A DNA stretch of 64,000 nt. Origin: Persephonella atlantica (lineage in GTDB: Bacteria > Aquificota > Aquificia > Aquificales > Hydrogenothermaceae). Positions 17,027 through 25,268 of this stretch are shown piece after piece. Location: assembly GCF_016617615.1 (NCBI RefSeq), contig NZ_JAACYA010000001.1, positions 682,001 to 746,000 on the forward strand. The letters run 5' to 3'. Under the pieces are notes generated by a model, which had not been told where the DNA came from, did no database searches, and saw nothing but the letters and a program-made list of their open reading frames with translations. Both the position numbers and the translations under genes were made by a program. Each line of letters begins with the position of its first letter. Positions within the stretch are counted from its first letter, which is position 1.

Positions 17027-18402
17027 AACAGTTTTCCTTCTACAATATCATAGGTTGCATAGATAAATATCTCACTGAGAGAAGGATGGAAATACACGAA
17101 GCTGTGGATTTCTTCTGCTGTCATTTTATTTTTTATTCCATAGGCTATAGTATGAATAATTTCTGAAGCCTCTATACCAACAACTGTTCCCCCTATCAGC
17201 CTGTGGGAGTTTTTATCAAACACAAGTCTAACAAAACCTTCTGACTCCAGTTCATCTACTGCTTTTTCGTTGTAAGTATATGGATAGTATCCTGATATAG
17301 CATCTATTCCTTTTTTCTTTGCCTGCTCTTCAGTAAGTCCTACATGTGCTATCTCAAATGCACTGAATATTGCCCATGGAATGATAGAGTAATCTATTTT
17401 CTCTTTTTTCTCTTCAAACATGTTTTTTATAGCTATTCTCGCCTCATAGGCAGCAACATGGGCAAGCATTGGTGAGCTAACTACATCTCCGCAGGCATAT
17501 ATGTTGTCAAAGTTTGTCTGCAGGAACTGATTAACCTTTATAAATCCCCTTTCATCTTTTTCTATACCTATGCTATCTATATTCTGTGTATTTGGCTTTC
17601 TTCCAACAGAAAGTAAAACCCTGTCTGCAGTTATCTCTTTTCCATCAGAAAGGAGGAGAATTATCTTATTGTTTTCTATTCTGTAGTCCTTTACATAAGT
17701 GTTCAGTAAAAACTGTATTCCTAATTTTTTGAACTTTCTCTGAAGATTTTTAGAAACTTCCATAGATACAGAAGGTATCGGCAAAAGTCTGTCTTTAATC
17801 TCCACTATTGTTACATTACTTCCGTAAGCAGAAGCTATATATCCAATCTCACAGCCGGCAACACCTCCACCAATAACAACAAGATTTTCTGGCAGCTGCT
17901 CTAAATTTTCCATAAAATCTTCCGTTGTCAGTATGTATTCTCCATCAGGCACAATTCCCCCTACAGAGGAAGGGATAGAACCTGTTGCAATAAGTATGTA
18001 TTTTCCTTTTATTTCCTCTTTTGAACCGTCTGGATAGGTAATTTCCACTGTATTTTTATCAACAATTCTTCCTGTTCCCTTAAAAACAGGTGTTTTTTTT
18101 GCTTTTAAAAGCTGTGAGAGGGATTTTCTGAGAAATGATATAGCTTTATCCTTTCCTTCTTTTGCTTTTGTGAAAGAAACGTTACTCACAGTTAAATCAA
18201 TACCATAAAGCTGTGCTTTTTCCAGTTTCTCTGATAGATGGGCTCCAGCTCTGTAGTACTTTGTTGGAATACATGCCCGGTTTAGACAGTTCCCGCCAAG
18301 TTTACCCTTTTCAACAATAGCAATATTTAGCTTTTTTCTGAGAGCAGTCATGGTGGCTTCATAGCCACCAGGCCCCATCCCGATAATTATAAGGTCGTAC
18401 AT
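17023..18402 (-). CDS. Dihydrolipoamide dehydrogenase-like flavoprotein disulfide reductase
   Basis: The 459-residue protein has the standard order FAD-binding GMGPGGYEA (8-16), redox-active Cys39-x4-Cys44 in GGNCLNRACIPTK, NAD-binding VVIGGGVAGCEIGYIAS near 174-190, the second FAD motif YACGD(V) near 302-307 and the C-terminal dimer-partner motif HPSLSE. This makes an active lipoamide dehydrogenase or related pyridine-nucleotide disulfide reductase likely. Partners (E1/E2 of a 2-oxoacid complex, glycine cleavage) are not in the window; in Aquificota a lipoate-linked sulfur-oxidation pathway is a possible user (inference). It begins 3 bp after pilQ, so it appears to be co-transcribed with the pilus genes. 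Confidence 0.85.
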   Translation of the reverse strand: MYDLIIIGMGPGGYEATMTALRKKLNIAIVEKGKLGGNCLNRACIPTKYYRAGAHLSEKLEKAQLYGIDLTVSNVSFTKAKEGKDKAISFLRKSLSQLLKAKKTPVFKGTGRIVDKNTVEITYPDGSKEEIKGKYILIATGSIPSSVGGIVPDGEYILTTEDFMENLEQLPENLVVIGGGVAGCEIGYIASAYGSNVTIVEIKDRLLPIPSVSMEVSKNLQRKFKKLGIQFLLNTYVKDYRIENNKIILLLSDGKEITADRVLLSVGRKPNTQNIDSIGIEKDERGFIKVNQFLQTNFDNIYACGDVVSSPMLAHVAAYEARIAIKNMFEEKKEKIDYSIIPWAIFSAFEIAHVGLTEEQAKKKGIDAISGYYPYTYNEKAVDELESEGFVRLVFDKNSHRLIGGTVVGIEASEIIHTIAYGIKNKMTAEEIHSFVYFHPSLSEIFIYATYDIVEGKLF

Positions 18403-18405
18403 ATT

Positions 18406-20229
18406 TTACTCGTATATGATTTTTGGAGTTATAAATATCAGCAGTTCTCTGCTCTCATTATTCTGAACCCTGTTTTTAAACAGCCAGCCCAGTATGGGGA
18501 TACGCATAAGTCCCGGGATTCCTTTTTCTCCAGTTTCCTCTGTTTTTTCCAAAATTCCGCCTATAACAATTGTCTGCCCGTCTTTTGCAACCACCTTACT
18601 GGTTACACTTTTTGTCTGGATAGGAGGCTGTCCTGCAACAGATTTTGCAAAGTCTGGAATATCCTGTGTAAGGTCTATAGTCATAATAATATTTCCATCA
18701 GGGGTTGTTCTTGGTATAACGTTTAGCTTTAAAAGTGCCTGTTTAAACTGAACATTTGCAACGGCAGCTCCACCTGTAGTTCCAAATGTAGTGTATGGTA
18801 TTTCAAAACCTTGAGCAATCTCAGCACCTTCTCCGTCTATTGTTATCACTTTTGGTCTGGACAGTATCTTTGTTTTACCTATCTGCTCCAAGGCAGAGAG
18901 TCTCAGGTCTATGTAGTTGTTTGCTGTTCCATACAGCAGTCCCACAGCTCCGCCAGAACCAGCAGTCACAGCCGGAGCCGGAAAGTCAAACATATAGGAA
19001 CCGGTTGCCATATAACTGGGTGTCAGTCCTGCTCCAGACATTCTGAAGTTACCACTTGTTACAGCGGCACCCCACTGTATTCCAAGGTCTTTTTTGAAGG
19101 AAGACTGTATCTGAACAATCCTTGCCTCTATAGCAATCTGATATGGCCTTTTCAGAAGTATGTTTGAGAAGTTTTTGTATATTTTATTTACCACAGACGG
19201 AACATCTGTTATGCATATTTTAGGCAGAGATGTTATTATACTTTTTTCCTTTTCTGTTGCTGTTGTTGTGGTTGTTGTTCCTGCTGTTCCACCAACTCTC
19301 ATCCGTTTTTCCAGTCCAACAGCTTTTGATGTCTCTTTTGATTTGAATATTACAGAACCGTATTTTGTAAGATAGTTCTCACTGATTGTCATCAGCAGCT
19401 CAGCAGGTTCTAAAGCTCTCACATAGTAACATTTTGTCACAATATTGATTTTCTGAGCTTTTGCCAGTATTTTGCTGACCTTTGAAAAGTTATTCCTTAC
19501 CTCAACAATTGTCAGTTTACCTGATTTTGGGTCATAAGAGTATTTACCATAAGGAGAAAGCGTTTCAATCAGTTCATCCTCTATAGCTTTAAACTCATCA
19601 GGCTTGACTTTTATCTCTTTTTTTATCAGCATTGACTCGAGTTTTGCTTTTGCAAGAGCTGCCTCTTTCATCTGTTTTTCTTTTTCTTCCTCTATCTTTG
19701 CTAACTTTTCAGCTTCTTTTTTTAAAGGTTTCAGGAATTCTTCAACTACTTTCTTTATGTTCTCTACATTTTCCTTAGCATCCCTTACATAAACTGCATT
19801 ACTTGCTTTGTAAACTTTTACTGTTGCTGTCGGAGATACATTGTCTTTTACTATACTGACAAAAGAGTCAAATACATCCTTACCAAGATATTTAACAACT
19901 TCCGCAGGTATTGTTATCAACGCTTTCTCAGCCACTTTTATTTTGTAGATATTTCCTGTTTTCACATAAGTAAGTCCGTATTCCTTTAGTACTATCCTAA
20001 ATAGCGACTCAACAGAGACAGGTTTTCTGATAGTAAGATAAACAGGAATTGAAGACTTCCCTGCCGCTTCACTGTCCCATATAATATTTTTCTTTGAAAG
20101 CTCAGAAACAACATCTATAACAGTGCTCAGTTTTGCACCGTAAAATTCTGCAGATATTTTTGTCTGGGCAAGTGCCACACAGCTTATCAGAGCAAATACC
20201 ATCATTAATAACGATTTTCCTCTCATCAC
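18406..20229 (-). CDS. pilQ: Type IV pilus secretin PilQ
   Basis: The 607-residue outer-membrane secretin through which the pilus emerges. A signal peptide (1-21, ending ALA) is followed by an N-terminal STN/N0-like domain (FYGAKLSTVIDVVSELSKKNIIWD), further N-domains to about 230 with a Lys/Glu-rich linker (about 170-215), and the secretin channel from about 350. The channel shows the landmarks ARIVQIQSSFKKDLGIQWG, KILSRPKVITIDGEGAEI, and VPRTTPDGNIIMTIDL, and ends with LLIFITPKIIYE. A Thr-run region near 320-328 is a flexible low-complexity spot. It is the last gene of pilMNOPQ; the start is preceded by GGTGCT on the minus strand, a weak site. Confidence 0.92.
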   Translation of the reverse strand: MMRGKSLLMMVFALISCVALAQTKISAEFYGAKLSTVIDVVSELSKKNIIWDSEAAGKSSIPVYLTIRKPVSVESLFRIVLKEYGLTYVKTGNIYKIKVAEKALITIPAEVVKYLGKDVFDSFVSIVKDNVSPTATVKVYKASNAVYVRDAKENVENIKKVVEEFLKPLKKEAEKLAKIEEEKEKQMKEAALAKAKLESMLIKKEIKVKPDEFKAIEDELIETLSPYGKYSYDPKSGKLTIVEVRNNFSKVSKILAKAQKINIVTKCYYVRALEPAELLMTISENYLTKYGSVIFKSKETSKAVGLEKRMRVGGTAGTTTTTTATEKEKSIITSLPKICITDVPSVVNKIYKNFSNILLKRPYQIAIEARIVQIQSSFKKDLGIQWGAAVTSGNFRMSGAGLTPSYMATGSYMFDFPAPAVTAGSGGAVGLLYGTANNYIDLRLSALEQIGKTKILSRPKVITIDGEGAEIAQGFEIPYTTFGTTGGAAVANVQFKQALLKLNVIPRTTPDGNIIMTIDLTQDIPDFAKSVAGQPPIQTKSVTSKVVAKDGQTIVIGGILEKTEETGEKGIPGLMRIPILGWLFKNRVQNNESRELLIFITPKIIYE

Positions 20230-20241
20230 AGCACCTCACCA

Positions 20242-20484
20242 TTACCTGATTTCAAAATCTTCTTTTGTAATACCACCACTATCTCTCAGTATCTCTTCAG
20301 GATTCTTTTCTGTTTTTATCAGCTTGGCCTTTCCTTCAGGAGTTTCTATAACAATATATTTATTACCATTACTGTCTTTTATGAATCCAACAACATTTTC
20401 ACCTTCATAGAAGGAGTCTGTTTCCTCCGCCAAGATAGATGCTGAAAATAGTAAGAAAAGAAGCATAACAGTAAAAAATCTCAT
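20242..20484 (-). CDS. Short PilP-like exported protein
   Basis: An 80-residue exported protein with a signal peptide at 1-18 (ending SILA, then EETD). The short mature part, VVGFIKDSNGNKYIVIETPEGKAKLI, looks like a small beta hairpin of the kind in the PilP/GspC homology region, and it holds the pilP position between pilO and pilQ. Typical PilP is about 170 residues with a lipobox Cys; this copy is half that length and has no lipobox Cys in the signal region. It is assigned by position and general shape. GGAGGGG precedes the ATG. Confidence 0.6.
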   Translation of the reverse strand: MRFFTVMLLFLLFSASILAEETDSFYEGENVVGFIKDSNGNKYIVIETPEGKAKLIKTEKNPEEILRDSGGITKEDFEIR

Positions 20485-20495
20485 TTACCCCTCCT

Positions 20496-21164
20496 TTACA
20501 TATAGTAAGTTGACACTGTCAGTTTTATATTAAAAATCCTTCCTCTTTTCTTCTTTATTTTTTCTATAGACAGTCTGTCAAGTCGGAAAAATCTGTCACT
20601 CTTTCCTAATTTTCTGAGGAAATCAACAACATTCCCTACAGTTCTGCTGTTCAGATCCAGACTGATTTTTATCCTGTTAATCTTTATAAAAGATTTGTCC
20701 TTCTTTTTCTGTTTTCCTGTGACAATCTCCAATCTGTCCTTTGTTTTGTTATAGCGCATATATATCTCCTCTGGAGGAGAAACTTTGAACCTGTTCATAA
20801 TAATATTTGAGTTTATTGCTGAATCTGACAAAAATCTAAGTATCTCCTGTGTTTTTTCCTCTGTTGGTACGACAGACTTTATTCTTTCCAGCTCTTTGTT
20901 TAGGCTCTGAACCTCTCCCTGAATAGATGCCAGCTTATCTTCCAACTTTTTCCGGATTTCTGGTCTTGCAAATCTTTTCAGCCTGTCAACCTGAACCTGA
21001 AGATTTTCAACCTCTGATTTTAGTTGCTGTTCTTCTACTTTTTTGGGGTCTATTATAAGAGTATATATTCCATACATTATCAATACTGTCAGTAAAGCAG
21101 TTAACAAAACCTTCTGCCACTCAGGCAGACCCTCCCACTGCTCTTTAAGGGCTTCTATATTCAA
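20496..21164 (-). CDS. pilO: Type IV pilus inner-membrane platform protein PilO
   Basis: The 222-residue protein has a short cytoplasmic N-terminus (EALKEQWEGLPEWQK), one transmembrane helix (about 20-38) and a long periplasmic coiled coil (about 40-100, KKVEEQQLKSEVENLQVQVDRL onwards) followed by a ferredoxin-like domain, the pattern of PilO. It pairs with PilN in the alignment subcomplex linking the PilM ring to the PilQ secretin. It starts inside pilN (20-base overlap), so translation is coupled. Confidence 0.85.
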   Translation of the reverse strand: MNIEALKEQWEGLPEWQKVLLTALLTVLIMYGIYTLIIDPKKVEEQQLKSEVENLQVQVDRLKRFARPEIRKKLEDKLASIQGEVQSLNKELERIKSVVPTEEKTQEILRFLSDSAINSNIIMNRFKVSPPEEIYMRYNKTKDRLEIVTGKQKKKDKSFIKINRIKISLDLNSRTVGNVVDFLRKLGKSDRFFRLDRLSIEKIKKKRGRIFNIKLTVSTYYM

Positions 21165-21780
21165 TACCTTCTCCTCCCTTTTTTTCTTTTTTCCATCCGG
21201 AAAGATTAAACTTAAAGGAGTAATAATTTACACTGTTTCTCTTTTTTGCGGAACTACCTTTCCTTTCAACAGAATCAAATGTTATTGTCTGATAATAAGC
21301 AGAAAGATTATCGTAAAAGTTAGATATAAACTTTGGATTAAAGGAAAAACCTGTTAAATTTCCCCCAGACCTCAATATGTCAACTTTTTTAAGCCATACT
21401 CCATCTGGGATACTTACTGCAATTGCTTTTATCATAGGGATAAAATCAACTTTCTCTGAAGAGAGTTTGTTAAATACAGCTATCTTCAACTTTGTTATCT
21501 CTTTTAGTCGTTCTGCTTCTGCAACTGCTTTCTTTAGTTGATTTATTCTCCTCTCCACGTCCCTGTACTTAGCCCTTTCTTCAATAAGCTGCTGTTTTTT
21601 TTCTATTAAGTTATTAATTCTTGTCCCAAGATACACGGAGTAAACAATCTCTGCACCAATGAGAATCAGAGGAATCCCCAGATAAAGAACAGCTTTATTT
21701 TTTAACTTAACAGTTGGGACACCTGCTCTTTTTAGTTCCTTTCTTTTTCTTTTTTCCGGATTCAGGTTTATCTTAATCAT
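21145..21780 (-). CDS. pilN: Type IV pilus inner-membrane platform protein PilN
   Basis: The 211-residue protein starts with MIKINLNPEKRKRKELKRAG, the conserved short tail (INLNP motif) that docks into PilM, then a transmembrane helix at about 29-49, a coiled coil (54-95) and a periplasmic ferredoxin-like domain with IPDGVWLKKVDILRSGGNLTGF. The INLxP tail is diagnostic for PilN. It overlaps pilM by 8 bases and pilO by 20 bases. Confidence 0.9.
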   Translation of the reverse strand: MIKINLNPEKRKRKELKRAGVPTVKLKNKAVLYLGIPLILIGAEIVYSVYLGTRINNLIEKKQQLIEERAKYRDVERRINQLKKAVAEAERLKEITKLKIAVFNKLSSEKVDFIPMIKAIAVSIPDGVWLKKVDILRSGGNLTGFSFNPKFISNFYDNLSAYYQTITFDSVERKGSSAKKRNSVNYYSFKFNLSGWKKEKKGGEGIEYRSP

Positions 21781-22726
21781 TTTCTATTCTCCTGTACGCA
21801 AGACCAAAGGGTATGTTGTACACACTTAAAGGAAGCTGGTTTTCAAACTCTATGTTAAGGGCTCTTACAGGGTCAAGCTCAACAAGTGTAAATCTTGTAC
21901 TGAACTTAAGCTGCATGTAGGCCTGTATTTCTGGATACTTGGCAAAAAATCCAGAGGTATATATAACTTTGGGCTCATTTATAGTCAGGAAGAAATAGTT
22001 TATCTCATTTATCAGCCTATCTATAGCTTTCTCCTTATCATCAGGTTCAAGCTCCTCATACCTTTTAGAATCAAAGTTTAGCGATTGAACAATCACATTC
22101 TCATGGAAAAATATCAGATATGAGTCATTTATATCTAAATGTATGATACATATGTTGCTTTCTTCTTTTAGCTCTGGGTTGTTGTTCTTTTCAGCTTCTG
22201 CGAGATTTATAAGGGCTATGCCTTCTGAGTCTATTATTTCCGGTTCAACTCCAGCATATTTCATTATCTCCCTGATATTCTCTATATCTTCAATTTTTGA
22301 TATGACAACAATTATACTCAGCTCCTCCCCTTCTTCATTGATTATGTCATAATCGTAAACTGTTGTTCCCTTTAAGCTTTTAATATCCTCCCTTATATTC
22401 CATTCAACTGCTTCTTCAATCTCTTTTGGTGTCATTTTAGGAATTTTTATTGTCTTAAAAAGCGTTGAGGCTGTTGGCACGCTAACAACTGCAGACTTTA
22501 CATTTATTCCTCTTTTATCAAGCTCTTCTCTTATCAGCATTCCAGCCTGTTCTTTATTTTCAACAAGGGAAACCTCAAAAGGCATAATAGGGATATGATA
22601 CCTCCCCATTTCCCTTTCCAAAACAGCAACCCTTGCAAAGCCCTTATCAAGCTGAATACCAAGGGATGTTTTTTCTCTCTGGAGAATCCCTGTTACAGGA
22701 CTTTTTATCTTTTCTAATATACTCAT
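21773..22726 (-). CDS. pilM: Type IV pilus actin-like protein PilM
   Basis: The 317-residue cytoplasmic protein has the actin/FtsA-like ATPase outline: phosphate-1 region LGIQLDKGFARVAVLE near 22-37, a motif SVPTASTLFKTIKIPKM near 83-99 and the WNIREDIK stretch typical of PilM. It forms the cytoplasmic ring that binds the PilN tail. It is the first pilus gene of the minus-strand operon; the region just upstream holds the ppsA terminator and a run of GGGGAG before the ATG that serves as a ribosome binding site. Confidence 0.9.
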   Translation of the reverse strand: MSILEKIKSPVTGILQREKTSLGIQLDKGFARVAVLEREMGRYHIPIMPFEVSLVENKEQAGMLIREELDKRGINVKSAVVSVPTASTLFKTIKIPKMTPKEIEEAVEWNIREDIKSLKGTTVYDYDIINEEGEELSIIVVISKIEDIENIREIMKYAGVEPEIIDSEGIALINLAEAEKNNNPELKEESNICIIHLDINDSYLIFFHENVIVQSLNFDSKRYEELEPDDKEKAIDRLINEINYFFLTINEPKVIYTSGFFAKYPEIQAYMQLKFSTRFTLVELDPVRALNIEFENQLPLSVYNIPFGLAYRRIEND

Positions 22727-22774
22727 TTAACTCCCCTCAAAATGACCCTCACTAATTAATATACATTATCGGCA

Positions 22775-22799
22775 GAAAAAGGGAAGGCTTTACCTCCCC
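22775..22799 (-). terminator. Rho-independent terminator of the glyQ-glyS-ppsA unit
   Basis: On the minus strand GGGGAGG (complement of 22793-22799) and CCTTCCC (complement of 22781-22787) form a 7-bp stem with one G-U pair and a 5-base loop, followed by TTTTT. It lies 8 bases after the ppsA stop and separates ppsA from the downstream pil operon. Confidence 0.8.
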
Positions 22800-22806
22800 T
22801 CTTTTA

Positions 22807-25239
22807 TTACTGAATCCCTAACTTTTTCTCTATCTCCGCAATAGCCTTTGTTGTCTTTAAAACTGCATCTGGATTTATAGATATTGTGTCTATTCCCTGC
22901 TCAACTAAAAACTGGGCAAAGTCTGGATAATCTGAGGGACCCTGTCCACATATTCCTATTTTTCTTCCTTTTTCTTTAGCTGTTTTTATCACCTGTGCAA
23001 TAAGCCTTTTTACTGCTTCATTTCTCTCGTCATACAGATGAGCTACAAGTGATGAATCCCTGTCAAGTCCCAGTGTAAGCTGTGTCAGGTCGTTGGAACC
23101 TATTGAAAACCCATCAAAATGCTCAGCGAACTGGTCAGCAAGTACCACGTTAGAAGGAAGTTCGCACATCACATATACTTCAAGACCGTTATCTCCCCTC
23201 TTCAGACCATATTCTTCCATTACTTTCAGAACCTTTTCTCCCTCTTCTGGCGTTCTGCAGAATGGAATCATCACTTTAACATTTTTTAGTCCCATTTTAT
23301 TCCGGACTCTTAGAATTGCTTTACATTCAAGTCCAAATGCCTCTTTAAACTGTGGAGAATAGTACCTTGAAGCTCCTCTCCAGCCTATCATTGGGTTTTC
23401 TTCCACAGGTTCAAAATGTCTGCCACCTATCAGGTTTGCGTACTCGTTAGATTTAAAGTCAGAAAATCTCACTATAACAGGCTTTGGATAGAATGCTGCA
23501 GCTATCCTTGCTATTCCGTAAGACAGCTTTTTGATGTAATACTCTTCTTTATTGTCGTATCCAAATGTTTTGTCTTCTATTATTCTTGCAAGTTCTGGAT
23601 CCTTTTCTTTTATCTCATCAAACCTTATCAGCGCAAGGGGATGTATACCTATGTAGTTATTTATAATAAACTCTTCCCTTGCAAGTCCTACACCTGCATT
23701 TGGCAAGAATGAGAAATCAAAAGCTCCCTCAGGAGAAGCAACATTCATCATTATAGGTGTTTTTGTTTTTGGAAGGGTGTTTATGTCCACTTCTTCCACT
23801 TCATACTCAACCTGTCCGTCATAAACGTACCCTACATCACCTTCTGCACAGGAAACAGTAACAAGCTGACCGTCTTTTAAAACCTCTGTTGCATTTCCTG
23901 TTCCAACAACTGCAGGAACTCCAAGTTCCCTTGCCACAATAGCAGCGTGGCATGTTCTTCCACCTCTATTTGTAACTATTGCTGAAGCCTGTTTCATAAT
24001 AGGTTCCCAGTCCGGGTCCGTCATATCTGTAACAAGAACGTCCCCCGGCTTAAAATCCTTTGCATCTTCCAATGAGTACATCAGCTTTACATTACCTGTT
24101 GCCACCTTATCTCCAACGGCAATTCCCTGAACAAGTACCTTTTTTATTCTTTCTTCATAAGGCTCTGTTATTTTATAAACAGTTATCTTTGAATGGTCTT
24201 TTCTTGAATGTATTGTTTCAGGTCTTGCCTGAACAATGAACAGCTCGTTTATCTCTCCATCTTTGGCCCATTCAACATCCATAGGTGTCCATTTGTTGTA
24301 TTTGTTAGAGTAGTACTCTTCAATTTTCATTATCCAGTCTGCCAGTTTTAACACCTCTTCATCTGTGAGGCAAAACTGTTTCTGTTTTTCTTCAGGAACA
24401 GGAACAATTTTTACCCTTTCCTCTTCTGTTGTTCCATAGACCATTTTGTGGGTTTTCTTTCCTAATTTTTTCTCTATTATTGCCTCGTATCCCTCTTTGA
24501 AGGTTGGCTTAAACACAAGCCATTCATCAGGTGTTACTGCTCCCTGAACTACCATTTCACCAAGACCATAAGAGCCGTTAATAAGAACGACATCTTTAAA
24601 ACCACTTTCTGTATCCAGTGAAAAGCCAACACCTGCTGCTGCCATATCAGAACGAACCATCTTCTGAACACCAACAGCAAGACCGATAGAAAAGTGGTCA
24701 AATCCAAAAGACTCTCTGTAAGATATTGCTCTATCTGTGAAAAGTGAAGCGAAACAGTTTCTTATAGCTGAAAGAAGTGTTTCGTCTCCTTTTATGTTCA
24801 GGTATGTTTCCTGCTGTCCTGCAAATGATGCATCTGGCAGGTCTTCTGCTGTTGCTGATGAGCGAACTGCAACATCAACTCTGTGTTTTCCATACATCTC
24901 ACTGAGCTGGGCATAATAATCCAAAATCTGCTTTCTCAGGTCTTCAGGGAACTGTCCCCCTTTTATCATCTCTCTGATTGTAAGCCCCCTCTTTTGAAGG
25001 TCAAAAACATCGTTTGGGTCAAGTCCTTTCAGGGTTTCTCTTATTTTTTCCTTCAGGTTATTGTATTCAATGAAATATCTGTATGCCTCTGCTGTTACTA
25101 CGTAACCCATCGGAATTTTTATCCCCATAGGAGAGAGTCCTTTTATCATCTCTCCAAGGGATGCATTCTTTCCCCCGACCAGCTCAACATCTTCCATTCC
25201 AACCTCATTGAGCCAGACAACCAATTTTTTGTCGGACAT
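22807..25239 (-). CDS. ppsA: Phosphoenolpyruvate synthase
   Basis: The 810-residue enzyme converts pyruvate and ATP to phosphoenolpyruvate, AMP and phosphate, the gluconeogenic exit used by organisms fixing carbon through the reductive TCA cycle. Order of parts: ATP-grasp domain with VGGKNASLGEMIKGL (about 20-34) and DLPDASFAGQQETYLN; the swivelling phosphohistidine domain with GGRTCHAAIVARELG (catalytic His in the TCHAAI motif, near 433); and the PEP/pyruvate barrel with SIGSNDLTQLTLGLDRD and IGICGQGPSDYPDF near the end. Length is normal. It is 29 bp behind glyS and may share its transcript. Confidence 0.95.
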   Translation of the reverse strand: MSDKKLVVWLNEVGMEDVELVGGKNASLGEMIKGLSPMGIKIPMGYVVTAEAYRYFIEYNNLKEKIRETLKGLDPNDVFDLQKRGLTIREMIKGGQFPEDLRKQILDYYAQLSEMYGKHRVDVAVRSSATAEDLPDASFAGQQETYLNIKGDETLLSAIRNCFASLFTDRAISYRESFGFDHFSIGLAVGVQKMVRSDMAAAGVGFSLDTESGFKDVVLINGSYGLGEMVVQGAVTPDEWLVFKPTFKEGYEAIIEKKLGKKTHKMVYGTTEEERVKIVPVPEEKQKQFCLTDEEVLKLADWIMKIEEYYSNKYNKWTPMDVEWAKDGEINELFIVQARPETIHSRKDHSKITVYKITEPYEERIKKVLVQGIAVGDKVATGNVKLMYSLEDAKDFKPGDVLVTDMTDPDWEPIMKQASAIVTNRGGRTCHAAIVARELGVPAVVGTGNATEVLKDGQLVTVSCAEGDVGYVYDGQVEYEVEEVDINTLPKTKTPIMMNVASPEGAFDFSFLPNAGVGLAREEFIINNYIGIHPLALIRFDEIKEKDPELARIIEDKTFGYDNKEEYYIKKLSYGIARIAAAFYPKPVIVRFSDFKSNEYANLIGGRHFEPVEENPMIGWRGASRYYSPQFKEAFGLECKAILRVRNKMGLKNVKVMIPFCRTPEEGEKVLKVMEEYGLKRGDNGLEVYVMCELPSNVVLADQFAEHFDGFSIGSNDLTQLTLGLDRDSSLVAHLYDERNEAVKRLIAQVIKTAKEKGRKIGICGQGPSDYPDFAQFLVEQGIDTISINPDAVLKTTKAIAEIEKKLGIQ

Positions 25240-25268
25240 AATCTATTCCTCCTGATTATCCATAATTT

